Made by a program: the position numbers and the translations under genes. A DNA stretch of 64,000 nt from an uncultured Gemmataceae bacterium. Its GTDB lineage: Bacteria > Planctomycetota > Planctomycetia > Gemmatales > Gemmataceae. Shown piece after piece: positions 54,036-63,946 of this stretch. Numbering within the stretch: position 1 is the first letter of the stretch; each line of letters starts with the position of its first letter. The stretch covers positions 1 to 64,000 of the forward strand of contig CALDUY010000001.1 in the NCBI GenBank assembly GCA_937923405.1. Reading direction: 5' to 3'. The notes below the pieces were generated by a model that was not told where the DNA came from, did not search any database, and saw only the letters and a program-made list of their open reading frames with translations.

Positions 54036-55579
54036 GTCGCGCTCTTCTGGTGCTGTTGGTTCTTGCGGCCCCTGCGATTGCTGCCGATCCGCCCAACATT
54101 GTCTTCATCTTCTCGGATGATCATGCCTTTCAGGCAATCAGTGCTTACGGCGATCCGCGCAAACTGATCGACACGCCAAACATTGATCGACTGGCCAAAG
54201 AAGGGGTGCGGTTCGATCGCTGCTTGGTACCCAATTCGATCTGCGGACCGAGTCGAGCTTCTGTGTTGACGGGCAAGTATTCGCATCGCAACGGGTTCTA
54301 CAACAACTCCAACAGCCGATTTGATAGTTCGCAGGTCACCTTCCCCAAACTACTCCAGAAGGCCGGCTATCAAACCGCGATAATCGGCAAATGGCACCTG
54401 GTCACCGATCCAACAGGGTTCGATTATTGGCACATTCTTCCCGGACAGGGGCTGTACTACAACCCTCCAATGATTCGCAACGGTACGCGCGTCAAACACG
54501 AAGGTTACGTTACCGATCTGATCGCTGACTTCAGCATCGAGTGGTTGAAAAAGCGTGACAAGAGCAAACCATTCTTGCTCATGAGTCAACACAAAGCGCC
54601 TCATCGTGAATGGGCACCAGCACTACGGCATCTAGGACATAATAAGGATCGCAAATATCCGGAACCAGAGACGTTGTTCGACGATTACTCAGGTCGCGGT
54701 GTGGCGGTGCGCGATCAAGACATGACGTTGGCGAAAACCTTTACTGCTCTGGATGCCAAGCTGGTGCCCGTGCCGAACATGACCGAGGAGCAACGAACCA
54801 GCTGGAATGCCTACTACGCTCCTCGTAACCAAGCCTACCAGCAAGCCAAACTGGAAGGTAAGGAATTAGTTCGCTGGCGTTACAACCGGTACCTTCACGA
54901 TTACCTTGGCTGCATCAAAGGGGTGGATGAGGCAGTCGGCAAACTGCTCAAGTACCTGGACGACGAAGGATTGGCCAAGAACACCATCGTGGTCTACTGC
55001 TCCGACCAGGGATTTTACCTCGGGGAACATGGCTGGTTCGACAAACGCTGGATCTTCGAGGAGTCCTTACGAACGCCGCTGCTCGTCCGCTGGCCGGGCC
55101 GGGCCAAGGTCGGGCACGTTGATCGAAATTTGACCAGCATCGTCGATTTGGCTCAAACCTTTCTTGACGCCGCTGGCGTGCCCGCTGATCCGGAGATGCA
55201 GGGGGCTAGTCTTGTCCCCTTGCTAGAGGGAAAAACTCCGGAGAATTGGCGCAAAAGTTTCTACTACGAATACTTTGAATATCCCGCTCCACATCGTGTC
55301 ATGCCGCACTATGGCGTCGTCACGAATCGCTTCAAACTGGCTCGGTTCTACGTTCCCACGTTAGAGGGCAAACCAAAAGTGGATTATTGGGAGTTATACG
55401 ATCGCGAAAAGGATCCACTGGAGACGAAATCGTTTTTCCAGGATCCTGCCTATGCAGATACGGTCAAGGAGTTACAGACGGAGTTGGAACGGCTTCGCAA
55501 GGATCTGAAGGTGCCCGACCAACCGCCGAAGGAGGCGTTCGGCAGCCTCTTGATGCCAGTCAAGAAAAAGAAGAAATGA
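54032..55579 (+). CDS. Secreted sulfatase
   Basis: 515 residues with a signal peptide (LLVLLVLAAPAIAAD). Motifs: NIVFIFSDDHAFQAISAYGD, SICGPSRASVLTGKYSHRNG (C-x-P-S-R), AIIGKWHL and VVYCSDQGFYLGEHGWFDKR. The C-terminal DUF4976-like part ends in a Lys-rich tail. It is translationally coupled to the first sulfatase, and the two probably act on one sulfated glycan. Intact. Confidence 0.92.
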   Translation: MSRALLVLLVLAAPAIAADPPNIVFIFSDDHAFQAISAYGDPRKLIDTPNIDRLAKEGVRFDRCLVPNSICGPSRASVLTGKYSHRNGFYNNSNSRFDSSQVTFPKLLQKAGYQTAIIGKWHLVTDPTGFDYWHILPGQGLYYNPPMIRNGTRVKHEGYVTDLIADFSIEWLKKRDKSKPFLLMSQHKAPHREWAPALRHLGHNKDRKYPEPETLFDDYSGRGVAVRDQDMTLAKTFTALDAKLVPVPNMTEEQRTSWNAYYAPRNQAYQQAKLEGKELVRWRYNRYLHDYLGCIKGVDEAVGKLLKYLDDEGLAKNTIVVYCSDQGFYLGEHGWFDKRWIFEESLRTPLLVRWPGRAKVGHVDRNLTSIVDLAQTFLDAAGVPADPEMQGASLVPLLEGKTPENWRKSFYYEYFEYPAPHRVMPHYGVVTNRFKLARFYVPTLEGKPKVDYWELYDREKDPLETKSFFQDPAYADTVKELQTELERLRKDLKVPDQPPKEAFGSLLMPVKKKKK

Positions 55580-55598
55580 GCAACTCGCGAACCCGTGT

Positions 55599-55757
55599 AA
55601 CAAACCAGGCGAGCCGCTCCAGCCCAGAACGGCTCGTAGAACTACTGGTTTGTTGCAGCTGAATTGAGAGGAGGTTCGAGTCTTCAAGCTTCCGAGCGGA
55701 GGATGTAAGTCCTGCGTGGGGGTGGCGAAGCACGGAAGGCGGACGCCCTCCGCTCAG
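55599..55757. repeat. Two hairpins between convergent genes
   Basis: Hairpin 1 pairs AACAAACCAG (55599-55608) with CTGGTTTGTT (55645-55654) and CGAGCCG (55610-55616) with CGGCTCG (55630-55636). Hairpin 2 pairs GAGCGGAGG (55694-55702) with CCTCCGCTC (55747-55755). They lie 20-180 bases after the sulfatase operon and face a convergent gene, so a bidirectional terminator role is plausible. Confidence 0.55.
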
Positions 55758-55810
55758 AGGAGTCGGTTCTGAGTCACCCTGCAATATCAGCTATAATCAA
55801 TCACTACCGC

Positions 55811-56203
55811 TTAGTCGATGAATCCGCCGAAGCCGAACCCCCCACCGAAGCCACCGTTCGGAAATCCGTGGACTGGCAGGAAGCAGCCACGCGGTGCCGA
55901 CCAGTAGTAATAGCAGCGCAGGTGGGGATCCCAGTAGTGGTAACGACAGAAGCGGGGATCCCAGACTCGTCGGCTCCAGTGGTTGTGATGGGCACCTCGG
56001 TAGTAGTAGCCACCACCAAAGCGGACTCCGTAAGTCTCATAATAAGGTCGCACCAGAGGTCCACCGATCCGTCCGGGGATGGGGCCGGGACGTCCCAAGC
56101 GATCGGGGAACGGACCGGGACGGAAGCCCTGAGCCGTTGCCTCGCTAGTGCAGGCCAACCCAAGTATCAATGCCGCAGCGCCCAGCCAAAGCTTCTTCAA
56201 CAT
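55811..56203 (-). CDS. Secreted Gly/Tyr/Arg-rich small protein
   Basis: 130 residues. A signal peptide (MLKKLWLGAAALILGLACTS) is followed by a low-complexity part rich in Gly, Pro, Arg and aromatic residues (GGGYYYRGAHHNHWSRR, GGFGGGFGFGGFID). No known domain. Probably a surface or matrix protein. A convergent hairpin pair lies beyond its 3' end. Confidence 0.7.
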   Translation of the reverse strand: MLKKLWLGAAALILGLACTSEATAQGFRPGPFPDRLGRPGPIPGRIGGPLVRPYYETYGVRFGGGYYYRGAHHNHWSRRVWDPRFCRYHYWDPHLRCYYYWSAPRGCFLPVHGFPNGGFGGGFGFGGFID

Positions 56204-56325
56204 GGCTTAACTCCTCAGTGAGGTTGTCTTCGAGTTTGGAAGTGGAACGGAGATGGGGTTCTACTTACTTACGCTTGCCGTTCCACTTAGCAGACGCACC
56301 TACACGAAGGACTTGCGCACTACAG

Positions 56326-57150
56326 TCACGGTTTCTGCCAAATCTGGGCCAACGCCTCACGCAGCTGTTCGGCACTACTATCACACGGTAGAACGATCGA
56401 ACGACAGGGGGTCGGCGAGGCATGGAGCTGTTGCAGCCAGTCAGACGTATTCGCCGACGGCATCGACTCGGCAACGACGACCAGCGTAAACGGTGCTCCC
56501 TCGACCATGCCGCGAACCAATTCCGCCATGCCGGCCTGTTCATCGGCGACGGCGACAACACAACAGCCAGCCTCGCGTAGGAGTTTCGCCAGCCGTTCAC
56601 GTTCCGACGGTTCGGCGGCGAGCAGTAGGGTGGTGTGCGTGCCCGTCTGATTTTCCCAGCCGCGCAACATCCCTTCGAGCAACCCCGCGAGCCGTTCCGC
56701 CGAGTGCCGCAAGGTTTCGATCTGGTGAGCTTGTTCGGGGGTCTGTTGATTCAGAGCCAACACCTGGGCCATACCCAGAATGCCATTTAACGGAGTGCGA
56801 ATCTCGTGATTCAGGCGGATCAAGAATTGCTCACGCGCAGCGTGGATGGCTTCTAACTGCGCTTTCTGAGCGGCACACTGATCCAGCGACTCGGCCAGCC
56901 GCGCGGAAACTCCGGTTACTCCTCGAAACAGCAGTAGGTTGCCGACTAGTCCGCCTAACAGAGCCACCAAAAACCCCGCAGTGACGGCTTCCGAGAGATC
57001 CAGCTGCTGGTAATGAATCACTTGCGAATAAAACTGCAAACCCAGCCAGAACAAGAGGAGTAATGCCGGCAAGTTGACCAGGACAAAAAGCAGGAGGATC
57101 CGGCGGTGAGGTAGTCTCTTATAAAGAAGACTAAGTAACGGGCAGCGCAT
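56326..57150 (-). CDS. Histidine-kinase-like membrane protein without ATPase domain
   Basis: 274 residues. Two membrane helices (LFVLVNLPALLLLFWLGLQF, TAGFLVALLGGLVGNLLLFR) are followed by a coiled region and a HisKA H-box (FLIRLNHEIRTPLNGILGMA, His ~118). The expected HATPase_c domain is absent; instead a degenerate receiver-like domain follows (TTLLLAAEPSERERLAKLLR, PFTLVVVAESMP). It could take part in phosphotransfer only with another kinase. No frameshift is visible, so the architecture seems genuine. Confidence 0.7.
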   Translation of the reverse strand: MRCPLLSLLYKRLPHRRILLLFVLVNLPALLLLFWLGLQFYSQVIHYQQLDLSEAVTAGFLVALLGGLVGNLLLFRGVTGVSARLAESLDQCAAQKAQLEAIHAAREQFLIRLNHEIRTPLNGILGMAQVLALNQQTPEQAHQIETLRHSAERLAGLLEGMLRGWENQTGTHTTLLLAAEPSERERLAKLLREAGCCVVAVADEQAGMAELVRGMVEGAPFTLVVVAESMPSANTSDWLQQLHASPTPCRSIVLPCDSSAEQLREALAQIWQKP

Positions 57151-57305
57151 GCGAGTTGGCTCCCCGACTCACGGAACCCCAAACTCATCAGCCGGTCTGA
57201 CGAGCCTCTATCAGGCTCCATCGCGATCGCAAAATTTAAACGGACAACAAAATCTCACAATCCGTGCCGATCCGCTCTCGATGAGAAACGGTTTTAGCAA
57301 CAAGA

Positions 57306-57845
57306 TCAACTTGGTCCGGAGTGCCCTGAACTGCGTCGGGTGCAGATTCGGGTGATATGTTCGAGCATGTCACGCACCGAAACCATTCCTACCAGTCGCC
57401 CCTCATGTACTACGGGTAAGTGGCGGTATCCGCCACAGTCCATCTTGTGCAAGGCGAATGCCAAGGAATCGCTCAGGCGTACTGTTTCCGGGCGTCGCGT
57501 CATGAAGTCGCTGACGGGATGCTGAATCCTCGCTGGATACTCCCCGGCCACCTTGAGTAAGAGGTCGCGTTCACTAAAGATGCCGATCAACTCGCCCTGA
57601 GTATCAACGATGAGTACCGCGCCGATGTCGCTTTTCAACATCACTTCGACGGCTTCCGCGACCGTGGCCGTGGGAAGCAGCGTGATGGGTTGACGTGGCA
57701 ACAGCACATGGACCGGATCGTCCATCAAACTCTGCTCGACTCGATCCTGAGCCATTGGCCGATTCAACTGCATCAGATCAAGCATGCAGTTGCCGCACTC
57801 TTCCGAGCCGGGCAAATTATCGTGGTCGCACCAAGGGCAAATCAT
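57306..57845 (-). CDS. CBS-pair protein with N-terminal zinc ribbon
   Basis: 179 residues. CPWCDHDNLPGSEECGNC gives a four-Cys zinc ribbon (residues 3-20). The two CBS motifs are LLPTATVAEAVEVMLKSDIG...GIFSERDLLLKV and ETVRLSDSLAFALHKMDCGG YRHLPVV. It lies 155 bases downstream of korB, separated by an inverted repeat, and is a likely nucleotide sensor. Relation to the korAB operon is by proximity only. Confidence 0.85.
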   Translation of the reverse strand: MICPWCDHDNLPGSEECGNCMLDLMQLNRPMAQDRVEQSLMDDPVHVLLPRQPITLLPTATVAEAVEVMLKSDIGAVLIVDTQGELIGIFSERDLLLKVAGEYPARIQHPVSDFMTRRPETVRLSDSLAFALHKMDCGGYRHLPVVHEGRLVGMVSVRDMLEHITRICTRRSSGHSGPS

Positions 57846-57850
57846 GATCG

Positions 57851-57996
57851 AAGTAGTCAGTAGTCAGTAGATAGTAGTCGGACAATAGAGAGATTCTTTC
57901 TCCGATAATATCCTCCTGAGCAAATTATCCTCAAAAGTGGAGCATCATTATGTTCTTACTAATGACTACTATCTACCTACTGACTACTGACTACTT
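57851..57996. repeat. Long inverted repeat between korB and the CBS gene
   Basis: Arm 57851-57879 (AAGTAGTCAGTAGTCAGTAG...) and its complement at 57964-57996 match almost fully, apart from one 4-base insertion. Each arm contains tandem GTAGTCA-type units. The ~84-base middle is AT-rich. It could be a terminator between the genes or a dispersed repeat. Confidence 0.7.
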
Positions 57997-58000
57997 CCCA

Positions 58001-59032
58001 TCAGGTGACCGTCCAGGTTTCGTCGCCGGTCAGCAGGGCTTGCAGGTCGCCGGGGCCGCGTTTCTTGATCTGCTCGTCGATCTGCTGCTGCACTAGTTCA
58101 TGATGCACCGGATGATCGACAGCGCGGAGAACGCCCATGACTTCGGGGAAGCTCATCTCGTCTCCAGGCACACGGACCATGCGTGAGAGCATGAACGCTA
58201 GCGTGGGATCCTCAGCCTTTTCGTCATGGATGAGCAGATCGTCATCACTGATGCCACTGCCGAGATTGACTACTTCCGGAGTCAGGCCATGCAGCCGGAT
58301 GCCTTTGTTGCGATCCTTACCGAACTTTAGCGGTCGGCCATGTTCAAGATAGCACAAGTTGTCGTTCTTGACGCTCTTGTTGGTGGCGTACTCGAACACG
58401 CCGTCGTTGAAGACGACACAGTTCTGGTAGATCTCGACGAAGGCGCTGCCTTTGTGATGGGCAGCACGCTGCAATACCGTGACCAGGTGCGTGATGTCCA
58501 CGTCCGTAGTGCGAGCGACGAAAGTTGCCTCGGAGGCAATGGCGATAGACAGCGGACGCAGCGGCCCTTCGATCGAGCCGGTCGGCGTCGATTTGGAGCG
58601 TGTGCCAATCCGCGACGTGGGCGAGTACTGCCCCTTGGTCAGCCCGTAAATCTCATTGTTGAAAAGCACGATCTTCAAGTCGGTGTTGCGACGCATGGCG
58701 TGCAGCAGATGATTGCCGCCGATCGACAGGCCATCGCCATCACCAGTGATGACCCATACTTGCAGGTCGGGTCGCATCATCTTCAGGCCGGTGGCAAAGG
58801 TCGGAGCGCGGCCGTGGATGGTGTGGAACCCGTAAGTGTTCATGTAGTAGGGAAATCGACTGGAGCAGCCGATCCCGGAGATAAACACCATCTTCTCGCG
58901 CGGAAAGTCCAGACTAGCCAAGGCCTTTTTCATCTGGGCGAGAATGGAATAATCCCCGCAGCCTGGACACCAGCGAACTTCTTGGTCACTGGCCAGATCC
59001 TTGGGAGTCAACGGCAACGATTTCGTCGTCAT
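58001..59032 (-). CDS. korB: 2-oxoglutarate (2-oxoacid):ferredoxin oxidoreductase, beta subunit
   Basis: 343 residues from MTTKSLPLTPKDLASDQEVR. The Cys-rich WCPGCGDYSILAQMKKAL and thiamine-diphosphate site (ITGDGDGLSIGGNHLLHAMR, then NTDLKIVLFNNEIYGLTKGQ YSPTS) are those of KorB. With KorA it converts 2-oxoglutarate to succinyl-CoA using ferredoxin. The start at 59032 leaves 69 bases after korA. Confidence 0.92.
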   Translation of the reverse strand: MTTKSLPLTPKDLASDQEVRWCPGCGDYSILAQMKKALASLDFPREKMVFISGIGCSSRFPYYMNTYGFHTIHGRAPTFATGLKMMRPDLQVWVITGDGDGLSIGGNHLLHAMRRNTDLKIVLFNNEIYGLTKGQYSPTSRIGTRSKSTPTGSIEGPLRPLSIAIASEATFVARTTDVDITHLVTVLQRAAHHKGSAFVEIYQNCVVFNDGVFEYATNKSVKNDNLCYLEHGRPLKFGKDRNKGIRLHGLTPEVVNLGSGISDDDLLIHDEKAEDPTLAFMLSRMVRVPGDEMSFPEVMGVLRAVDHPVHHELVQQQIDEQIKKRGPGDLQALLTGDETWTVT

Positions 59033-59101
59033 AGAAGCGAGCACCTCGGAAGAAAACGGAGAGCGTCTCCGTGTGGCTAGTTTGAAGTCCCATCTAATCG
59101 C

Positions 59102-60979
59102 TTACGAACGCAGAATCTCTTCAGCCTTTTCCTCGATCTCGGAAACGAGGAACGGCTTGCCCTGAACTTTGCTGTAGCCCAAGGCATCGACCAAGTAGTG
59201 TCCGCGAAGCAAGAGACGGAGTTGCCCACCGTTCAACTCGCAGACGAGGACCTTCTTAAATCGCTTCAGCACATCGCCGGTATTCTTCGGCATGGGATTG
59301 AGGTAACGGAACTGAGCGTGGCTGACGGAATAGCCCTTTCGCTGCAAGCGTTGGGTGGCAGTCAGCAACGAACCGTGCGTTCCGCCCCAGCCGACGATGA
59401 GCAACTCACCACTTTCCGGACCATTGACCTGAAGTTCGGGGATGTCATTGGCGATATTAGCGATCTTTTGTGCCCGAGTTCGGACCATGTACTCATGGTT
59501 GGCCGGCTCGTAGCTGATGTTGCCAGTGACATCCTGTTTCTCGATGCCGCCGATGCGATGTTCCAGCCCCGGGGTGCCGGGCGCGACCCAGGGGCGGGCC
59601 AGTTTGGCATCGCGCTTGTAGGGATGGAAGACGGGTTGGCCATCCACCTCGGCGTTGTGTTCCTTGGGATGTTCAATATGCAGATCAGGCAACTGATCTA
59701 CCTGAGGAATGGCCCACGGCTCTGCGCCATTGGCTAAGTAACCATCAGAGAGCAGAAAGACCGGAGTCATATATTGGGTGGCCAAGCGAACGGCTTCTAG
59801 TGTCATGGCAAAACAGTCACCAGGAGTCGCCGGCGCGAGCACCGCCACGGGGCATTCGCCGTTGCGCCCGTACATCGCTTGCAAGAGGTCGGCCTGTTCG
59901 GTCTTAGTCGGCAAACCGGTACTGGGGCCGCCGCGTTGCACGTCAATGATGACCAGCGGCAACTCGGTCATGACGGCCAACCCAATCGCTTCGGACTTCA
60001 AACAGATGCCCGGCCCGCTGGTGCCGGTGACGCCGAGTACCCCGCCGAAACTCGCGCCGATGGCCGCACCGATGGCCGCGATTTCGTCCTCGGCCTGAAG
60101 CGTTTTAATGCCAAAGCGCTTGTACTCGGCGAGTTGGTGCAGAATGTCCGAGGCCGGCGTGATCGGATAGCCGGCATAGAGTAACGGCAAGCCAGTCGCA
60201 TGAGCAGCGGCAACCAGTCCCAGGGCGATCGCTTCGTTGCCGGTGATTTTGCGATAGGTGCCTGGAGCCAGCTTGGCCTTGCCGACTCGGTAGTGAACGA
60301 CCATCGCCTCGGTCGTCTCACCGTAGTTGTATCCGGCTTTCAGCGCGCGAGTATTCGCCTCCAGCACGCTAGGATTCTTGCTAAATTTCGTCTTGATGTA
60401 CCGCAAAGTCGGCTCAAGTGAGCGCTCGTACAGCCAGTAAATCAGTCCCAGAGCGAAGAAGTTTTTGCAGCGATCGGCTTCACGCGGAGAGAGTTTAAGT
60501 TCAGCAACCGCTTCGCGATTGAGGGAAGTGATCGGTACCTGAAACAGACGATAGCCCGACAGAGAGCCGTCTTCCAGGGGGTTGGTTTTGTAGCCAGCCT
60601 TGCGTAGGTCGCTGGTGCCGAAACTGTCTTTATCGACGATGAGGATACCACCCAGTTCCAGATCCTTGAGATTGGTCTTCAGGGCAGCGGGGTTCATCAC
60701 CACCAAGGTATTGAGGCAGTCGCCGGGCGTGTGGATCTCGGAGGAAGAAAAGTGGATCTGAAAACCGGAGACCCCAGCCAGGGTGCCAGCAGGAGCGCGA
60801 ATCTCGGCGGGGAAGTCGGGGAAGGTGCTGATGTCGTTGCCCAGTAGGGCCGAGGTGTGAGTCAGTTGGGTGCCGGCCAGCTGCATTCCGTCTCCGGAAT
60901 CGCCGGCTAGTCGAATCGTGACGGAATCGCGTTCCTCAACAGCAACTTCCTTTTTCGGCACGTCTAGCGTGGTGGTCAT
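59102..60979 (-). CDS. korA: 2-oxoglutarate (2-oxoacid):ferredoxin oxidoreductase, fused gamma-alpha subunit
   Basis: 625 residues. The gamma domain ([20 protein letters not shown], ~20-190) is fused to the alpha/pyrimidine-binding domain ([34 protein letters not shown]) with [20 protein letters not shown]. The domain order is that of KorA in many aerobes and planctomycetes. It is preceded by a CBS gene at 15 bases and followed by korB. Confidence 0.92.
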   Translation of the reverse strand: MTTTLDVPKKEVAVEERDSVTIRLAGDSGDGMQLAGTQLTHTSALLGNDISTFPDFPAEIRAPAGTLAGVSGFQIHFSSSEIHTPGDCLNTLVVMNPAALKTNLKDLELGGILIVDKDSFGTSDLRKAGYKTNPLEDGSLSGYRLFQVPITSLNREAVAELKLSPREADRCKNFFALGLIYWLYERSLEPTLRYIKTKFSKNPSVLEANTRALKAGYNYGETTEAMVVHYRVGKAKLAPGTYRKITGNEAIALGLVAAAHATGLPLLYAGYPITPASDILHQLAEYKRFGIKTLQAEDEIAAIGAAIGASFGGVLGVTGTSGPGICLKSEAIGLAVMTELPLVIIDVQRGGPSTGLPTKTEQADLLQAMYGRNGECPVAVLAPATPGDCFAMTLEAVRLATQYMTPVFLLSDGYLANGAEPWAIPQVDQLPDLHIEHPKEHNAEVDGQPVFHPYKRDAKLARPWVAPGTPGLEHRIGGIEKQDVTGNISYEPANHEYMVRTRAQKIANIANDIPELQVNGPESGELLIVGWGGTHGSLLTATQRLQRKGYSVSHAQFRYLNPMPKNTGDVLKRFKKVLVCELNGGQLRLLLRGHYLVDALGYSKVQGKPFLVSEIEEKAEEILRS

Positions 60980-60994
60980 TTCAATCCTCCCTGC

Positions 60995-61462
60995 TCAGGC
61001 CCCTTCGCGTTGGAGAGGAAATACATCCGGGTCAGGGGGCAGGCAGTAAATCGTGGACGGAAAGTGCTCTACTAAGTATTGTACGATTCGTTTGACCGAG
61101 AGAACGCCAATCGGTCGATTTAAGCAATTCACAATCGGTAAATGGCGATAGCCGCCCTCTTGCATGCGAGCTACGACCAGACCAATTGGCTCGCCTTGCT
61201 GCACGGTGACCGGATCGCGCGTCATCACTTCCGACAACTTCACCGTCAGCGATTTCCGCTCGGCGATGACACGCCGCAACAGATCGCGTTCCGTGAAGAT
61301 ACCTTCGAGTCGATCCTGCTCGCTGACGAGAACACAACCAACGCGATGTTGACGCATGATGGCCACAGCATCAGCCACCGTCTGTTCTGGAGCGAGGCAC
61401 AGTGCCACGGTCAACCGCAGACGGGAGACGCTTTCCACCTTCAGGTTCCGGGCTATCTCCAT
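60995..61462 (-). CDS. CBS-pair protein at the head of the kor operon
   Basis: 155 residues. The CBS motifs are ALCLAPEQTVADAVAIMRQH...GIFTERDLLRRV and VTVQQGEPIGLVVARMQEGG YRHLPIV. The stop is 15 bases before korA, so it is co-transcribed. It may sense AMP/ATP and adjust the oxidoreductase, but no direct evidence is in the sequence. Confidence 0.85.
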   Translation of the reverse strand: MEIARNLKVESVSRLRLTVALCLAPEQTVADAVAIMRQHRVGCVLVSEQDRLEGIFTERDLLRRVIAERKSLTVKLSEVMTRDPVTVQQGEPIGLVVARMQEGGYRHLPIVNCLNRPIGVLSVKRIVQYLVEHFPSTIYCLPPDPDVFPLQREGA

Positions 61463-61671
61463 GCGCGTGAGCCTGTCGGCAGTTGCCTTGGAGACTTCTC
61501 TGTCTCCACTTGAAGGCGGGAAGGGTCGGAGGACGCTCTCCTAACGATGCCTTGAGAGACTCAGGCAGAGAGCTTATCTTCGATTCTTGATAAAATTTTT
61601 GCAGTTGGCAAGAGCAGCTGATTTCAGAATTCCATCCGATTCTAACGATTCTTCTAGTTCGCAGGTGAATC

Positions 61672-62703
61672 ATGCGACAAGCACTGGCGATCTGGTTCCT
61701 CCTGGCAGCGACCAGCAGCGCGGCGGTGATCCCGACGGGCTTGGCCGCCCTCGCCGCCTCACCCGATGGCAAACTGCTCGCGGTTGCTGGACAGAATCGA
61801 GTCATCTACTTACTCGATGCGGAGAAACTCGAGGTTAAATCTCGTCTGTGGCTGGGAGTGCGTATTGCGGAGTTGGCCTTTCCACGCGACGCTGGCCGAT
61901 TACTCGTCGCTGATGAGATCAATCAGCTGCACCTGGTTGATCTGAAGGCTGGCAAAGCCGTGCAGGTCGTTCAGCGAGTCGAGGGATTGCTCCTGGCCGG
62001 CGAGCTACTCCTCACGCGCGACCTGGCTGAGGCCGAACGCTATCGGCTTCGTCTGCTTTCGCCTCAGACACTGGAAGAACTCGGCGAACTGGACCTGCCC
62101 GATCGCCCCGTGACCTGGCGGCTGGACGCAACGGGCAAGCAACTCATCGTACTGGGAGCGAGCAAGGCAGGCGATGAACCCAAGGTAGAACTGAGCGAAA
62201 TCCCCAGTGAACTGCGCGGGCTGGAACGCTGGTCGTTTCGGCAACGTAATGATGGTCGCGAAGCCACGCTCTACCAGTTCGATCTGGCCACTCGAAAACT
62301 TGTTGGCCAGGCGACCACCTGGTACACCTCCGACACCGATAGCACTCGACTAGCGCGACTGGGAGACATGACCTATGTGTTCAATCGCGTCAACCAGTGT
62401 GCCCGCATCGACGCCACGGGAAAAACGAAGCCTTTTGAGACCGCACAAGCCGTCAATCATGCTTTGGAAGCCTCTCAGGACGGCAAACTGCTCTACCTCG
62501 GCGGGTTGGGCGGCGGCTCGGTCGGACCGATCGAGGATGGCACCCGCATCGCGTTCAAACTTGACGAACTGCCTGGCCAGGCTGAGTTCATCAATCGCTT
62601 CTTGGTGCTGCCCGACGGCAATGCCTGGGCCGTGACCTCGGCTTGTCGTTTGGTGCAACTCACCCGGACGGGACGGGTGGTCCGGGTGGTGCCGGTGTTC
62701 TGA
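61672..62703 (+). CDS. Secreted WD40-like beta-propeller protein
   Basis: 343 residues with a signal peptide (MRQALAIWFLLAATSSAA). Propeller blades of the WD40/YVTN kind follow: LAALAASPDGKLLAVAGQNR VIYLLDAEKLEV, then AFPRDAGRLLVADEINQLHL VDL, and ALEASQDGKLLYLGGLGGG. No enzyme motif. Its last 44 bases overlap the convergent TVP38 gene. Confidence 0.75.
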   Translation: MRQALAIWFLLAATSSAAVIPTGLAALAASPDGKLLAVAGQNRVIYLLDAEKLEVKSRLWLGVRIAELAFPRDAGRLLVADEINQLHLVDLKAGKAVQVVQRVEGLLLAGELLLTRDLAEAERYRLRLLSPQTLEELGELDLPDRPVTWRLDATGKQLIVLGASKAGDEPKVELSEIPSELRGLERWSFRQRNDGREATLYQFDLATRKLVGQATTWYTSDTDSTRLARLGDMTYVFNRVNQCARIDATGKTKPFETAQAVNHALEASQDGKLLYLGGLGGGSVGPIEDGTRIAFKLDELPGQAEFINRFLVLPDGNAWAVTSACRLVQLTRTGRVVRVVPVF

Positions 62704-63382
62704 GCCGCACTAGCCGACGCAGCAGCAGCCGAATCACCAACGGTAACAGTCCGATCAGTGCTAGTGAGCCGACAAACATCGGCGACAGGGCATCGGAGGG
62801 CTTCTCCAAATCGCTGAGGGAACGACCGAAGTTGACGATGACGAAGCTAGCCGGCAACATGCCCAGCCAACTAACCAAGGCGAAGGTACGGAGTCGCATC
62901 GGCGTTAGTCCAAGTCCGAGGTTGATGAGGAAGAAGGGGACATACGGAGCCATGCGCAGCGACAACAAATACCAGGCTCCGTCACGTTCGATGCCGCGAT
63001 CGATCGGTCCCAAACGATGCCCGAACTGCTTGCGGACCGATTCGCGGAACAAGTACCGACTGCCCAGAAAGGCCAGCGAGGCTCCCGTGGTCGAGGCCAG
63101 GCTGACGACCAGAAGCCCCAGCCAGCGACCGAATAGTGCCCCTCCGACTAGCGACAACATCAGCGCCAGCGGCAGCGACAGTGCCGTGCAAACGACATAG
63201 ATGACAAAGAATATGCCGACGGCGAGGAGTAGATGCTCTTCTGTCAGCTCTTGCCAGTGCTTCACCTGCGAACGAACGTATTCCCAGTCGTACTGCTGAT
63301 CCAACCCCAACCAATAAAACCCCGCGATCGTAGCTCCAATCGCTAGCAGGAGCAATAGTCGAATGCTGCGATTACGAGTCAT
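62660..63382 (-). CDS. TVP38/TMEM64 family membrane protein
   Basis: 240 residues with five to six helices. The VTT (SNARE-associated) signature is clear: LALMLSLVGGALFGRWLGLL, SLAFLGSRYLFRESVRKQFG, RMAPYVPFFLINLGLGLTPM RL and TFALVSWLGMLPASFVIVNF. DedA/VTT proteins are lipid scramblase-like or transport proteins. Convergent overlap of 44 bases with the propeller gene. Confidence 0.88.
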   Translation of the reverse strand: MTRNRSIRLLLLLAIGATIAGFYWLGLDQQYDWEYVRSQVKHWQELTEEHLLLAVGIFFVIYVVCTALSLPLALMLSLVGGALFGRWLGLLVVSLASTTGASLAFLGSRYLFRESVRKQFGHRLGPIDRGIERDGAWYLLSLRMAPYVPFFLINLGLGLTPMRLRTFALVSWLGMLPASFVIVNFGRSLSDLEKPSDALSPMFVGSLALIGLLPLVIRLLLRRLVRLRTPAPPGPPVPSG

Positions 63383-63511
63383 AAGATCGATTTACTCTTC
63401 GGTGCGCGATCCGCGGTCCCGAGGCGATTGTCTTGGCATCGCCTGGGGGGAGCTTTGCCTGTAGGATAGCAACCAGTCGATGTTCTCTCTCGATAAATTG
63501 GAGCGGCAAGC

Positions 63512-63946
63512 ATGCAGGTAGTTACACTGGCTCTGTTTACTCTGGCATTTCTGCTGGTTGGCATGACCGAAGCCCGGCAAGATGCCGAACCGGAACCCAA
63601 GATCGTCAAAACTGAGTCTGGGTTACAGTATCAAGATCTGAAGGTTGGGACGGGAGAGGAGGTGAAGAAGAATTCGACCGTGCGCGTCCATTACATCGGT
63701 TGGCTGGCCAAGGATAAGACTAAGTTCGATTCCAGCCGAGATCGCGGGGAACCGTTCGAGTTTAAGGTGGGTATTGGCAAGGTCATCAAAGGCTGGGACG
63801 AAGGTCTCGTCGGCATGAAAGTGGGCGGCAAGCGAAAATTGATAATCCCCTCAAAGCTCGGCTACGGTTCTCGCGGCGCGGGTAGCATCATTCCGCCGGA
63901 CGCCGATCTTATCTTCGAGGTCGAACTGCTCAAAGTTAGCAAGTAG
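63512..63946 (+). CDS. FKBP-type peptidyl-prolyl isomerase, exported
   Basis: 144 residues with a signal peptide ([19 protein letters not shown]). The FKBP domain is complete: [68 protein letters not shown] and [14 protein letters not shown]. It helps fold exported proteins. Residues lining the active site (Tyr, Phe, Asp, Trp of GWDEG) are in place. Good ribosome site GGAG at 63500. Confidence 0.92.
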   Translation: MQVVTLALFTLAFLLVGMTEARQDAEPEPKIVKTESGLQYQDLKVGTGEEVKKNSTVRVHYIGWLAKDKTKFDSSRDRGEPFEFKVGIGKVIKGWDEGLVGMKVGGKRKLIIPSKLGYGSRGAGSIIPPDADLIFEVELLKVSK

